From NCBI RefSeq assembly GCF_900116895.1, contig NZ_FPCF01000001.1, positions 310,001 through 374,000 of the forward strand: a stretch of 64,000 nucleotides of DNA. The letters run 5' to 3'. A program made the position numbers and the translations under genes. This stretch comes from Pseudidiomarina donghaiensis (GTDB taxonomy: Bacteria > Pseudomonadota > Gammaproteobacteria > Enterobacterales > Alteromonadaceae). Shown here piece after piece: positions 28,599 through 38,065 of the stretch. The first letter of the stretch is position 1. Each line of letters begins with the position of its first letter. The notes below the pieces were generated by a model. That model did not search any database and was not told where the DNA came from. It saw only the letters and a program-made list of their open reading frames with translations.

Positions 28599-29612
28599 CT
28601 AATTGAATTCTGGGGTGTGCTGCAGGCGAATAAGCAACTGCTGCTGACGATCTAAACTCAAACGTGGGCCAAAATTCGACACCACTTCTGCCGCTGCATG
28701 GCTGGCCAGCAAACCACAGGCCGCCAACGAATAACTGCGCGTTAAACCAAACATCATGGCGCCGGCAAACATGTCGCCTGCACCGTTGGTGTCCACAGCT
28801 TTTACCGGTACGCCAGGCACTGTGACTAAACGCTCGCCATCACCCAATAAAGCGCCGTTTTTGCCTAAGGTAATAGCGACCAAGTCGGCGTGCTTCTGTA
28901 ACAGCTGCATGGCTTCTTGTACGTCATCGCTGCCGGTTAAGATCCGTGCTTCTTCTTCGTTACAGAACATAACGTCTACGCCGCCATCAAGAATTTCATC
29001 AATGCCGTCGCGGAAATATTTGACCATGGCAGGGTCAGAGCAGGTCATGGCAATTTTGGTACCGTTAGCGCGCGCAACCTCCTTGGCGCGGGCAATGGCT
29101 TGGCGCGCAATAGGTGAGGTGACCAAGTAACCTTCAATGTATAAGTATTGGGCGCGGGCAATGGCTTCTTCATCAAGCTCATCGGTTGACAAGTCGGCGG
29201 TAATACCTAAGTAGGTGCGCATGGTGCGCTCGGCATCTGGGGTTACCATCACTAAACAGCGACCGGTTTTGCCTTCGTGCTTTTTGCTACCGGTATTGGT
29301 GGTAATGCCAATACTTTCGAGGTCTTCGCAATAGAACTCGCCGGCTTGGTCGTCAGCCACCTTGCAACAATAAAAAGCCTTGCCGCCAAACTGTGCGAAG
29401 CCAACTAAAGAGTTCGCTGCGGAGCCACCGCCTGATTGTTTTTTCAGTTCACCACGTTGGGCAAGTAGCTGAATCAAGCGCTCTTGGTCGGCGTCTTCAA
29501 TGAGCGTCATCATGCCTTTTTCAATTTGGTGCTGCTGCAAAAATTCGTCCGTGACTTCAAATTCCTGGTCGACGAGTGCGTTGCCGATGCCAACGATATC
29601 AATAGGTTCCAT
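28599..29612 (-). CDS. Adenosine kinase (PfkB family)
   Basis: A 337-residue ribokinase/PfkB-family kinase. It shows the N-terminal DIVGIGNALVDQEFEV, the GGSAANSLVGFAQFGGKAFY signature 1 region and the catalytic signature 2 VDTNGAGDMFAGAMMFG, whose aspartate is the base. In gammaproteobacteria that carry ahcY, this adjacent PfkB member is an adenosine kinase that removes the adenosine made by AhcY. The substrate therefore rests on context plus family resemblance. Confidence 0.85.
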   Translation of the reverse strand: MEPIDIVGIGNALVDQEFEVTDEFLQQHQIEKGMMTLIEDADQERLIQLLAQRGELKKQSGGGSAANSLVGFAQFGGKAFYCCKVADDQAGEFYCEDLESIGITTNTGSKKHEGKTGRCLVMVTPDAERTMRTYLGITADLSTDELDEEAIARAQYLYIEGYLVTSPIARQAIARAKEVARANGTKIAMTCSDPAMVKYFRDGIDEILDGGVDVMFCNEEEARILTGSDDVQEAMQLLQKHADLVAITLGKNGALLGDGERLVTVPGVPVKAVDTNGAGDMFAGAMMFGLTRSYSLAACGLLASHAAAEVVSNFGPRLSLDRQQQLLIRLQHTPEFN

Positions 29613-29663
29613 GCCTGTCTCGATTAAGGTTCTGGTTAGCTAGTTAAAACTAGGTTTTTAAAA

Positions 29664-29703
29664 CAAAAAAATCCGGCCGCAAAGTATACCGCAGCCGGAT
29701 TCG
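29664..29703 (-). terminator. Rho-independent terminator after folE2
   Basis: On the minus strand, AATCCGGCTGC...GCGGCCGGATT forms a strong stem followed by TTTTTTG. It ends the folE2 transcript before the adenosine kinase gene. Confidence 0.8.
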
Positions 29704-29719
29704 ATGGTCGATAAAATGC

Positions 29720-30658
29720 TTAAGCTTTATAGCCGCCAGGCACACCTTTGGTGGTAATACTCACGGCGTCATGTGCGTGCAACGACTCGTAGTGGTTTAC
29801 CCGCACCCAGAAATCAGAAAAGTGTGACTGCTGATTCAATGCGTGCTGTAAACGTCGAGCGGCGTCCTCGCAGAACATTAAGTTCTGCCCGTTGAGGCGC
29901 GCGAACTCTTGCTCGTCTTCACGCTTAACGGCTGCTTGCACCGGCGTTTTCAAGGCGTCTTCAATGGCGTCAATTAACGCGATAATTGGCAGTTCGCTAA
30001 TGTCGTCGCCCATAATCACTTTCACTTGCGCAACTGAGCGCTGGCTGTGTGGCGTTGCCACAATACCTTGCGTGGTGCCTAACCAACGGTGCACAAGTTC
30101 AGCATCAACTTCTGCGTCGGTCCCGAATTGGTCAGCAAATGCGTCTTGAATAAGTTGACGCGCTAAAGCGGCCGAGCACGGACAAGTACTTGAGTAGGGC
30201 ACTTCAACGCCAAGCTCTAATGTTAAATGCCCATTGTCGTAGCGGCCCGTCACTGTGACGGGATAGGCTTTCCAGCCTTGCTTTTTGCTAATCAGCGACT
30301 TGCGACGTAAATGATAGTCAAAACTAAACTTCACATAGGCTTGATCTGCTAGCCCATCGTGACTATCTATAAAGTCATGCAATAATTTGCCTAACGATTG
30401 GTGGCTAAGCACATCATTGTTTGATAAATCTTCCAACAGCAGGTATAAGCGAGACATGTGAATGCCTTTCGCTTTCGGGTCTGTGAGGTTCACAAACGCA
30501 TCGACATGTGCACCCACAGGGCGCTCCGGCTCTTGGGCAGCTAAGACAACCAGTGGCATTTCAATGTTGCTCATGCCCACCCAATCGAGTTTACCCTCGG
30601 TTTGCGCGCGGGTTTGATTGGCGATATCTGGCATCAAAGTTGGTGTAGCTGTTGGCAT
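29720..30658 (-). CDS. folE2: GTP cyclohydrolase FolE2 (type IB)
   Basis: A 312-residue type IB GTP cyclohydrolase. The metal/active-site motif is [14 protein letters not shown], with [12 protein letters not shown] and [12 protein letters not shown] in family positions. It converts GTP to dihydroneopterin triphosphate, the first step of folate and queuosine synthesis, and works without strict zinc dependence, which is why many bacteria induce it in zinc limitation. No convincing Zur box was found upstream. It is bounded by a terminator downstream and is divergent from the HPt gene. Confidence 0.96.
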   Translation of the reverse strand: MPTATPTLMPDIANQTRAQTEGKLDWVGMSNIEMPLVVLAAQEPERPVGAHVDAFVNLTDPKAKGIHMSRLYLLLEDLSNNDVLSHQSLGKLLHDFIDSHDGLADQAYVKFSFDYHLRRKSLISKKQGWKAYPVTVTGRYDNGHLTLELGVEVPYSSTCPCSAALARQLIQDAFADQFGTDAEVDAELVHRWLGTTQGIVATPHSQRSVAQVKVIMGDDISELPIIALIDAIEDALKTPVQAAVKREDEQEFARLNGQNLMFCEDAARRLQHALNQQSHFSDFWVRVNHYESLHAHDAVSITTKGVPGGYKA

Positions 30659-30817
30659 GCGTGTACGGCTCCAAACGTTTAAAAATACTTAGTCCCGTAA
30701 AAGGGGGCGATAGTATACAAGATTTAAGCTCAATACGGTAGTTTGCCAGATTGGGTTTAGAACCAAAGGAAAAGTTTTCGATTAAGGGTATCGAAAAAGA
30801 TGGATAAGGAAACCACC

Positions 30818-31156
30818 ATGTTAGATGAAAAGTTACTTGAGCAGTATTATGAGTTGTTAGGCAAAGAAGGTGTACATGAAATGTACGAAACCTTCAGTGA
30901 CAACATTGGCGGTTATTTGAAGCGTTTAAATGAGTTGGTGCAAGAGCGTGATGAAACAGAAACCAGACGTCAAGCACACAAGCTCAAAGGAGCGTGTCGT
31001 TCGGTTGGCTTGCGCCAACTAGCAAGCCAAATGGAGCGATTAGAGCGTGAAGAATGGCACTGGCAAGACGCTGATGAGCTGATGGCGCAGTGGTCATTAG
31101 AATTACCACTGCACCAACATGAGTTACGCCACTGGCTACATGCTCGGGGTATTTAA
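30818..31156 (+). CDS. Stand-alone HPt phosphotransfer protein
   Basis: A 112-residue all-helical protein with the HPt motif RQAHKLKGACRSVGLRQL; the phosphorylated histidine is H54. HPt proteins shuttle phosphoryl groups between receiver domains. ATG 30818 is favoured over ATG 30800 because AAGGA lies 7 nt before it. It is convergent with and overlaps the ArcA-like regulator gene by about 20 nt. In Shewanella a free HPt (HptA) serves ArcA, so this protein is a candidate ArcA phosphodonor; that is inference. Confidence 0.85.
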   Translation: MLDEKLLEQYYELLGKEGVHEMYETFSDNIGGYLKRLNELVQERDETETRRQAHKLKGACRSVGLRQLASQMERLEREEWHWQDADELMAQWSLELPLHQHELRHWLHARGI

Positions 31157-31891
31157 CGAAGGCTGTTCTAAGTGCTTGATAGACACATCACCAATAAAGC
31201 GGTAACCCTCACCATGAATGGTGGTGATTAAGTTTGGTGAGGTTTCGTCTGCCTCGAAGTGACGACGAATACGACGGATGGCCACATCAACGGTGCGGTC
31301 GTTCGGACGTAGCTCACGATCAAGCATTTTCTTAACCAATGTTTCGCGGTCTAGAATTTTACCAGGGTTGGTTAAAAATAATTCCATGGCGCGATATTCG
31401 CTTTTTGGTAAGCGGAACATTTTACCGTCAGGCGAGAACAAGCAGCGGCTGTCGCTTTCTAAACGCCAGCCATTGAAATCATACACGACACTGTCATGGC
31501 CCACGTTTCTTTGTTGGCTTTTCAGTGCTTCAATGCGACGGTATAAGTTGCGTACCCGAATGATTAGCTCTTTCGGGTTGTACGGTTTGATTAAATAGTC
31601 ATCGGCGCCCAATTCAAGAGCGAGCAAACGATCTTCTTCCGCGTCGCGGCCGGTTAAAAACACCAAGCCAATGTTATCGTTTTCACGTAATTTTTCAGCC
31701 AGCTCGATACCGCTTTTACCCGGTAAGTTCACATCCATAATGACTAAATCGATTTGCTGACGAGCCATAATGCGTTGCATTTGCATGCCGTCTGCGGCAT
31801 CAAACACGTCATAGCCTTCTTGCTGAAACAATCGCGTGAGTGTATTCCGTGTTACGACTTCGTCTTCGACGATTAATAATCTGGCGCTCAT
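31136..31891 (-). CDS. arcA: ArcA-type response regulator
   Basis: A 251-residue OmpR-family regulator, with receiver residues 1-120 (acidic pocket E9/D10/E11, phospho-acceptor D53 in VIMDVNLPGKSG, LTGRDAEEDRLLALELGADDY) and a C-terminal winged helix (LPKSEYRAMELFLTNPGKILDRETLVKKML, RPNDRTVDVAIRRIRRHFE). The VTRNTL and PNDRTVDV segments are ArcA hallmarks. ArcA controls aerobic/anaerobic metabolism. ATG 31891 follows a GGAAC-type site. A sensor kinase gene ends 105 nt upstream, probably in one operon. Confidence 0.85.
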   Translation of the reverse strand: MSARLLIVEDEVVTRNTLTRLFQQEGYDVFDAADGMQMQRIMARQQIDLVIMDVNLPGKSGIELAEKLRENDNIGLVFLTGRDAEEDRLLALELGADDYLIKPYNPKELIIRVRNLYRRIEALKSQQRNVGHDSVVYDFNGWRLESDSRCLFSPDGKMFRLPKSEYRAMELFLTNPGKILDRETLVKKMLDRELRPNDRTVDVAIRRIRRHFEADETSPNLITTIHGEGYRFIGDVSIKHLEQPSLNTPSM

Positions 31892-31996
31892 AAGTAGTTC
31901 CGAGAATCTGTTAACATGTGTTGAAATTTGGTAATTAAACTTAGTGTAGCATGTGATTTTATATATAGCTCGATAATCGTGCAAGATTTCTTTAAT

Positions 31997-33649
31997 TTAT
32001 ACTTTCAAATGCTTGGCATGACGCACAGGGAACGTAATGGTGAAGCGTGTACCTTCGCCGGAGGCGCTTTGTAGCTCAATGTGGCCATGTAATACTTGGG
32101 CCACCAAGTTGTAAACCAAATGCAAGCCAAGCCCAGCTGCGCCATGACTACGCTTGCTGGTAACAAAGGGGTCAAATACGTTTTTCAAAAGCTCTTCTGG
32201 AATACCATCACCATTGTCGGTGTAAGTCATTTGCAATTCAAGGGTGTCATCACTCGCTGCGCTGTGCGAAAGCAGCTCGAAATCGAAATGAATTTTGGGC
32301 TTGCTGGTTTTGCTAAACGCATGTTGCAGAGCATTTTGCACCAACTGGCTAATAACTTGATTCAGTGGGCCGGGCAATGTGGTGATGATCAAATCGTTGG
32401 CTACATTGGCGCTCAACTCAACATGGTCAAGCTCAGCGTGGCGGTTTCGTAGGCTTTGTGAAACGTCATCCCAGAATTTGGCTAAATGAATGGAACGGTC
32501 TTCGTCACTAAACTGGTCCATCGAAAGCTTACTAAAATTACTAATTAAGTCAGCGGTGCGCGATATATTTCGGCTAATTAATGCCAAGTTTTGATCAAAA
32601 GATGTCATGTGCCGCTGAAACTCTTGGGCGGTGAGCTTTTTCTCGGCAAACTTCTGTTTCAAGGTACGTAGCGTGTCTTGCAAAATAGAGGTTGAGGTAA
32701 CGGCCAGCCCCACGGGGGTGTTTACTTCGTGGGCAACCCCAGAAACCAACTTAGCCAGCGATGACATTTTTTCTGCTTGCACCAGTTCACTTTGATAGCG
32801 ATGAGCAGTTTCTAGTGCTTGATGCAGTTCTTGGTTTGATTCGTACAATTTCTGCGTGCGTTGACGAACTTGCGCTTCAAGCTCGGTATTAAGCTCACTG
32901 GCGGCTTTCTCGGCCTGTTCTTGGCGCTCAATATGCTGTTGTATACGGCTCAATAATGAATTGAACGCGTCCGCCAAACGGTCAAGCTCCTGTAGGTCGA
33001 ACTCTGGCAAAGCCCGGTTGTACTGCTTGTCGCGGGCAATGTCTTGAATGCTTTCAACCATGCCATCGAGCGGCTGAGTAATCGCGCGGCGTAGCCATAA
33101 TGACAGCAGCCAACTGAATATAAGGCCTGCCGTACTAATAACACCGCTTATGGCTAGTACATATAGTTTAGCCTCGTCATATTGCTGGCGAGACGTGCGC
33201 ACATAAGCATACCCTTGCAACACGTTTTGCACGTATATCGGTACAGCAGACTCCACGTAAGTGTCAGTAATGCGCGCATTGGTAAGGTTTGTCACTCGAT
33301 CAAACCGCACTGGAATTGGAGATTCGCGGTCAGCGTAATAACTCGCAAAAAACTTCAAACCATTGGTGGCCGCGTCAAAACGGTACAAATGCACATGCAG
33401 AACCTGTGGCGTATGGCGCAAGCTTTGCAACCAGCGCTCGGCTACGTCGGGCTGGTTATACACCATAAACGAGGTTGAGTTTTCGGCAATAATTTGGCTA
33501 GCTTCGCTAGTTTGACGCAACAGCCGCGACTGCGTATCGGCAATAAAACTAAAACTCAGTACGGCGCACGCCAGCGTCACCAGTACTGTGGTGATTAAAA
33601 TCACCATACTGGTCAAGCTACGTTTAATAGAGCTGAGTTTGATTTGCAT
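31997..33649 (-). CDS. Membrane sensor histidine kinase linked to arcA
   Basis: A 550-residue kinase: helix 1 (about residues 13-36), a periplasmic sensor of roughly 130 residues resembling a CHASE8 domain, helix 2 (about 165-188), HAMP, a coiled coil (roughly 240-295), then a DHp domain with the phospho-histidine in GVAHEVNTPVG and a catalytic domain with QLVQNALQHA (N box), DNGDGIP (G1) and GAAGLGLHLVYNL (G2). It has no receiver domain or HPt, unlike ArcB. It lies upstream of arcA on the same strand, so ArcA is the likely but unproven partner. Confidence 0.82.
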   Translation of the reverse strand: MQIKLSSIKRSLTSMVILITTVLVTLACAVLSFSFIADTQSRLLRQTSEASQIIAENSTSFMVYNQPDVAERWLQSLRHTPQVLHVHLYRFDAATNGLKFFASYYADRESPIPVRFDRVTNLTNARITDTYVESAVPIYVQNVLQGYAYVRTSRQQYDEAKLYVLAISGVISTAGLIFSWLLSLWLRRAITQPLDGMVESIQDIARDKQYNRALPEFDLQELDRLADAFNSLLSRIQQHIERQEQAEKAASELNTELEAQVRQRTQKLYESNQELHQALETAHRYQSELVQAEKMSSLAKLVSGVAHEVNTPVGLAVTSTSILQDTLRTLKQKFAEKKLTAQEFQRHMTSFDQNLALISRNISRTADLISNFSKLSMDQFSDEDRSIHLAKFWDDVSQSLRNRHAELDHVELSANVANDLIITTLPGPLNQVISQLVQNALQHAFSKTSKPKIHFDFELLSHSAASDDTLELQMTYTDNGDGIPEELLKNVFDPFVTSKRSHGAAGLGLHLVYNLVAQVLHGHIELQSASGEGTRFTITFPVRHAKHLKV

Positions 33650-33654
33650 CGTTG

Positions 33655-34716
33655 CTACATGAACTCTTCTGGGTTATCGGGAGCCGCGGGGGCCAAATAT
33701 ACTGCAAACTTGTTGTCTTGTGCGACCCGTTCACAATGACCAAAAGCTTGCTCAATAAGCTCGGGCCACGGTAAAAAGCGGTTGGCGACCAACCATAACT
33801 CACCGCTAGGCAACAAATGCTCACGCACTTGTCGTAAAAACTGCTTACCAATTTCGTAGTCGGTGGCAAGGCCGGTGTGAAACGGTGGATGACTAACCAC
33901 ATAATTAAACTGGGGCAAACTATTGGCCAGCCCATCACTGGCAACACATTCGCCGGTTAAGCCATTCTGCCGCAGCGTCTCTGCGGTTGCGGCCAATGCC
34001 AAAGCGCTCACATCAAGATAAGTAACGCGCAGTTGCTGCGCCTGACGTTGCAACCAGGCGCCTAATACGCCATGCCCACAGGCAAAGTCCAACACCCGGC
34101 CCTGCTGCCAGCTCGGCAAATGCTCAAGCAACATCGCACTGCCGGCATCAATACCAGGAAAGGCAAACACGCCAGGTAAACTAGCCAGCTTTAATGGGGT
34201 AGGTTGGCCGGGTTGCGCTAAGCTTTCGTATTCAAAGCGCTGTTGTACATCAAAAAGTGATAACGTTTCGACAACCTCACTTCGCAATAGCAAACTATGG
34301 TTACCCACGGCGATTTTTTGAGCCGGTGCTAAACTTGCAGGAAACTGCTTGTTGATGCTTTTAATACCGCCGCGATTTTCACCCACCAACCAAATAGTCG
34401 AGCCGAGCGGTAATACCGAACGCAAGGCGTCAAGTAAGTACCAAGTGAGCTGCTTTTCTTTCGGAAGCCAAACTAAAGCGGCCTGCGGCGCTTGGGCGGC
34501 ATCATACACCGGTGCGTCTGCACCAAAATGGTGCATAACCTGTGGTGCATAAGCTTGCCAGCGTTTGGCATACCCCGCATGAAAGTGCCAACATTGCACC
34601 ACGTTTAGCGTGTCGGCAACCTCAGCATCGGGCGCGTTGACCAAGAGTAATGGCGTATTATCAAAGCGCTGCTGATGACGCAGAACTAATTGTGACGGTG
34701 TACTTAAATGTTTCAT
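33655..34716 (-). CDS. rsmC: 16S rRNA m2G1207 methyltransferase
   Basis: A 353-residue RsmC/RlmG-type methyltransferase. It has an N-terminal inactive methyltransferase-like half, then the SAM site VLDFACGHGVLGAWL and the catalytic motif VVSHPPFHTG (NPPFH in E. coli). The length matches RsmC. It methylates G1207 of 16S rRNA. Its start codon overlaps the stop of the aspartoacylase gene by 4 nt. RlmG is the alternative, but the size and HPPFHTG favour RsmC. Confidence 0.85.
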   Translation of the reverse strand: MKHLSTPSQLVLRHQQRFDNTPLLLVNAPDAEVADTLNVVQCWHFHAGYAKRWQAYAPQVMHHFGADAPVYDAAQAPQAALVWLPKEKQLTWYLLDALRSVLPLGSTIWLVGENRGGIKSINKQFPASLAPAQKIAVGNHSLLLRSEVVETLSLFDVQQRFEYESLAQPGQPTPLKLASLPGVFAFPGIDAGSAMLLEHLPSWQQGRVLDFACGHGVLGAWLQRQAQQLRVTYLDVSALALAATAETLRQNGLTGECVASDGLANSLPQFNYVVSHPPFHTGLATDYEIGKQFLRQVREHLLPSGELWLVANRFLPWPELIEQAFGHCERVAQDNKFAVYLAPAAPDNPEEFM

Positions 34717-35735
34717 ATGGGTTTCTGATCGTAAGCCTCAACAAAGACATCCACGTTTTCGCTGGCGTGTTCAATTCGCTCGCCATCAAATTGTGCCACG
34801 TTAAACAAGGCTTCGCCTTCATTAGCGACCGGAATATTACTGATGCCGATCACAATACCATGATATGGGCTTTTAATCGCATGCAACTCATCGCCATGCG
34901 GGTTCACGGTTTGGGCAATAACTTGACCTTTATTAATGGTTTGGCCAAGTTCAACTTTAGGCACCACTAAACCGTCGTACTCATTACGAATCCAAGCACT
35001 GCGGTGTGCCACCACCGGCTGCACTTTTTTACGGCGCTGGCGGCCTTTCAGCATCTTCAAACGCTTCATCACGTTTTGCACACCAATAACACCAGCCTTA
35101 ATGGCCGCGTAGTCAAACCGCAAGGCTTCGCCCGCTTCATATAATATAAGCGGAATACCAAGCTCGGAAGCTAATGAGCGCAACGAACCGTCACGTTCTT
35201 TGCTGTGCAAAATAACCGGTGTGCCGAAGGCTTCTGCCATGGCTAGCGCTTCTTTATTGTCGGTGTCGACGCGAATTTGTGGCAAGTTACTGCGATGAAT
35301 AGCCCCGGTGTGCAAGTCAATAATATGCGTTGCGTTTTGCACCAAGCTTTCATTGAACAGGTACGCCAAACGGCTACCTAAAGCACCGCGCTCAGAACCG
35401 GGAAAACAACGGTTTAAGTCACGGCGGTCGGGCAAATAACGCGACTGTTGAATAAACCCAAATACATTAACCACCGGCACAATAATTACCGTGCCCGATA
35501 GCTGCAGCGGGTCTAACTCGCCCATTAAACGGCGACATACTTCAATACCGTTTAGCTCATCGCCATGTATAGCGGCACATACCAATAAAGTAGGGCCAGG
35601 CTTCACGCCGTGAAAAATCTCGGCATGTAAATCCATGGGCGTGTCGTTATACAGTCGCGCCGCTGGAATTTTCACGCTATGTCGTGACCCCGGTGCAATG
35701 CGCTGATTAGCCAGTTGAAAAGATTTGTGCTTCAT
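34713..35735 (-). CDS. Succinylglutamate desuccinylase/aspartoacylase family protein
   Basis: A 340-residue M14-like zinc enzyme: GPTLLVCAAIHGDELNGIE (Zn ligands H and E), RDLNRCFPGSERG, and IDLHTGAIHRSN (third Zn ligand). The C-terminal 90 residues form a beta-barrel with AIKSPYHGIVIGISNIPVANEG. This family member is repeatedly found beside rimK and rimB in gammaproteobacteria, where it may act on glutamate-modified products; the substrate is unknown. It overlaps rsmC by 4 nt downstream. Confidence 0.8.
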   Translation of the reverse strand: MKHKSFQLANQRIAPGSRHSVKIPAARLYNDTPMDLHAEIFHGVKPGPTLLVCAAIHGDELNGIEVCRRLMGELDPLQLSGTVIIVPVVNVFGFIQQSRYLPDRRDLNRCFPGSERGALGSRLAYLFNESLVQNATHIIDLHTGAIHRSNLPQIRVDTDNKEALAMAEAFGTPVILHSKERDGSLRSLASELGIPLILYEAGEALRFDYAAIKAGVIGVQNVMKRLKMLKGRQRRKKVQPVVAHRSAWIRNEYDGLVVPKVELGQTINKGQVIAQTVNPHGDELHAIKSPYHGIVIGISNIPVANEGEALFNVAQFDGERIEHASENVDVFVEAYDQKPI

Positions 35736-35741
35736 AAATTC

Positions 35742-35870
35742 CGTCCGCTTCGCTGTTCGTTATTCGTGCGCTTCGCTGTTGGTCCGTTCGGCTGCGCCTC
35801 ACTGTTCGTGATTTTCCCCGAACAGCGCGAAGCGCGCACCAACAGCGAAGCGCACGAAGCACGAATAACG
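35742..35870. repeat. Family 2 inverted repeat, copy e
   Basis: About 128 bp: GTCCGCTTCGCTGTTCGTTA, TTCGTGCGCTTCGCTGTTGG and GCTGCGCCTCACTGTTCGTG, with the complementary arm ending AAGCACGAATAACG. It separates rimK from the downstream aspartoacylase-like gene. Confidence 0.85.
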
Positions 35871-35880
35871 TGTTTAGATG

Positions 35881-36786
35881 TTAGCCTTTGCCCTTGGTTC
35901 GGGTTTTGTTGGCTTTGGCGTTCTTTTCAATGAACGCAATAATTTGATCCGCCACGTCTTTGTTGGTCGCTCCTTCAATGCCCTCAAGGCCAGGAGACGA
36001 GTTCACTTCCATGACTAACGGGCCATGGTTTGAGCGCAGTATGTCGACACCCGCAACATTCAGGCCCATGGTCTTCGCGGCTTTTACGGCAGTTGCGCGC
36101 TCAGCAGGGGTTAGCTTGACCAAGCTGGCAGAACCGCCACGGTGCAAGTTGGAACGAAACTCGCCAGGCTTGGCTTGGCGTTTCATGGCGGCAATGACTT
36201 TGTCGCCAATAACAAAACAGCGAATATCGGCACCGCCGGCTTCTTTAATGTATTCCTGCACCATAATGTGCGACTCAAGACCCATAAATGCTTCAATAAC
36301 GCTTTCAGCAGCTTGGCGGGTTTCAGCAAGCACCACACCAATACCTTGGGTACCTTCAAGCAGCTTAATCACCAACGGCGCGCCGCCAACCATGTCAATC
36401 AAGTCGGGAATATCTTGTGGCTGGCTCGCAAACCCAGTGGTTGGCAGGCCAATACCTTTGCGGCTGAGCAATTGCAGCGAACGCAATTTGTCGCGGCTAC
36501 GAGAAATAGCCACAGACTCGTTCAACGGGTAAGTGCCAATCATTTCAAATTGACGCAAAACAGCCGTGCCGAAAAACGTGATCGACGCACCAATACGCGG
36601 AATAATTGCGTCGTATTGCGGCAAGTCTTTCCCTTTCATGTGAATGGATGACTCACGCGCGTTAATGTTCATATAACAACGCAATGGGTCCAGCACATCG
36701 ACCGTGTGGCCGCGCGCTTCGCCGGCTTCAACTAAGCGGCGGGTGGAATAAAGACGCGGGTTACGCGATAAAATGGCTATTCTCAT
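35881..36786 (-). CDS. rimK: ATP-grasp ligase RimK
   Basis: A 301-residue RimK-type ATP-grasp enzyme. It shows the N-terminal [26 protein letters not shown], the ATP-binding [39 protein letters not shown] and the Mg2+ site [14 protein letters not shown]. RimK adds glutamate residues to the C-terminus of ribosomal protein S6. Its start overlaps the stop of rimB by 4 nt, so they are co-translated. The C-terminal tail is Lys/Arg-rich. Confidence 0.95.
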   Translation of the reverse strand: MRIAILSRNPRLYSTRRLVEAGEARGHTVDVLDPLRCYMNINARESSIHMKGKDLPQYDAIIPRIGASITFFGTAVLRQFEMIGTYPLNESVAISRSRDKLRSLQLLSRKGIGLPTTGFASQPQDIPDLIDMVGGAPLVIKLLEGTQGIGVVLAETRQAAESVIEAFMGLESHIMVQEYIKEAGGADIRCFVIGDKVIAAMKRQAKPGEFRSNLHRGGSASLVKLTPAERATAVKAAKTMGLNVAGVDILRSNHGPLVMEVNSSPGLEGIEGATNKDVADQIIAFIEKNAKANKTRTKGKG

Positions 36787-37214
36787 GCGGTGGCTCCAGG
36801 CTGACCGAGTAAATAAGACTTGTCAGGGTCAACTAAAAAACGGCCACGCATGGCCTGTCGACCCAATAACATTCGAAATTTCATGGTGTCGCGATTGGTT
36901 AGGGTAAGCTCAATCGGTTGATTAAACTGGCCTAACTGTAACGTCGAGCGAATCACATAGCGCAGTTCAGTATGACCGCCAGAGTCGGTCACCTCGCGCT
37001 GATCATGTATTTTCGACTCTATCATTAACTCACGCTCACTGTGTTGTTCTGGATGCAACCAAATACGCAACCAAGCTTCACCGTTCTTTTCAAACGGTTC
37101 TAATTTAAATGCGTGCAAACAAGAGGTACGCGCCCCCGTGTCAACTTTCATTTTTAAGGCGTCGATGCCTAGCTCAGGGAGTGAGCCCCATTCGCGCCAA
37201 CCTAATGTCTGCAT
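36783..37214 (-). CDS. rimB: RimB-like retropepsin-type protein (ATP-dependent zinc protease family)
   Basis: A 143-residue protein with the retropepsin-like motif [12 protein letters not shown] (catalytic Asp D25) and a second half containing [20 protein letters not shown]. This matches the PF05618 family; in Pseudomonas, RimB modulates RimK-dependent S6 modification. It is first in the operon rimB-rimK-aspartoacylase(-rsmC). Despite the database family name, no zinc site is obvious here. Confidence 0.85.
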   Translation of the reverse strand: MQTLGWREWGSLPELGIDALKMKVDTGARTSCLHAFKLEPFEKNGEAWLRIWLHPEQHSERELMIESKIHDQREVTDSGGHTELRYVIRSTLQLGQFNQPIELTLTNRDTMKFRMLLGRQAMRGRFLVDPDKSYLLGQPGATA

Positions 37215-37228
37215 GAAAACCCCTTAAA

Positions 37229-37374
37229 ATCCGTTATTCGTTAGTCGTTAGTCGTGAGTCGGTTCGCTCGTTGACTCTGTTTCTAATTTCCACATCGCTT
37301 GGTGCGGAGGCTCTAGCTATCCGCCAACGATGTTATACGAATAACGAATAACGAATAACGATCAACGATTATTT
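37229..37374. repeat. Family 2 inverted repeat, diverged copy f
   Basis: About 145 bp. The outer arms CGTTATTCGTTAGTCGTTAG and ACGAATAACGAATAACG match the family; the centre (GACTCTGTTTCTAATTTCC...) is unlike the other copies. The DUF2982 stop codon TGA lies at its edge. Confidence 0.75.
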
Positions 37375-38051
37375 TCTAGCTGCTTGAGCCAGCGGAGGAA
37401 ATCGTCGGGTGGACGATCTAACGCACTGACCGGAACAAACAGATCATAACCTAATAATTCACGAAAGTGTGTACATCGTGTTGCGAACATTGCCTGCACA
37501 CCCTTATAAACCGTTCCAGAGGGCGCTGCAAAGCGGTCGGGCACCTCAAAATAGGGTGAATAGTCGCGTATGTCGGGGCGCTCGTGGCGCAAGGCGACGA
37601 CCAACAAGTGACGTTGTTCGCTGAGCAAATACACGGCTAGACGTGGTGTAATATCGGCCAGTAGCGGTTCTATGTCGCGCAGGGCGAAGCCAATGTAGGG
37701 AACTTCGTCTAGTTCTAGGCCTCGGTGTACGCGCGGTACGTCATAGCGCACAATATTTTCCCAGGTTATCTGCCAGTAACCGCGGCGATGGCAATAACGA
37801 ATTGCTTGCGGTGTGATTTCAAGACTAATGGGTGGTTCGAATATCTTGGCGCTGCCTAAAAATATCAGTACCGCGCTGGCAATATACAATAAACCGAAAG
37901 CGGCGCTGGGCAGGGGGGCGTTAATTAACCACAGAAACATAGTCACAGCAAAAACCACAAGCCCTAACGCGGTGAACCCAGCACCGTGGGCGCGAGCCAC
38001 AGGTGTGACGGTGACGCGTCGTTGTTCTGGGGCTGGCTGGCTTGACGGCAT
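37362..38051 (-). CDS. DUF2982-type membrane protein
   Basis: A 229-residue protein with two adjacent hydrophobic helices at about residues 25-70 (TALGLVVFAVTMFLWLI, AAFGLLYIASAVLIFLG) and a cytoplasmic beta-rich domain with ISLEITPQAIRYCHRRGYWQ and NIVRYDVPRV. The layout matches the DUF2982 family of Alteromonadales and vibrios, found near mutH. Function is unknown. It starts 14 nt after the mutH stop, so the two are probably co-transcribed. Confidence 0.65.
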   Translation of the reverse strand: MPSSQPAPEQRRVTVTPVARAHGAGFTALGLVVFAVTMFLWLINAPLPSAAFGLLYIASAVLIFLGSAKIFEPPISLEITPQAIRYCHRRGYWQITWENIVRYDVPRVHRGLELDEVPYIGFALRDIEPLLADITPRLAVYLLSEQRHLLVVALRHERPDIRDYSPYFEVPDRFAAPSGTVYKGVQAMFATRCTHFRELLGYDLFVPVSALDRPPDDFLRWLKQLENNR

Positions 38052-38065
38052 ATGTCTCCGGTGCG

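Noticed and set aside
30659-30790. Zur-binding site upstream of folE2
   Set aside because: No sequence close to the gammaproteobacterial Zur palindrome was seen.
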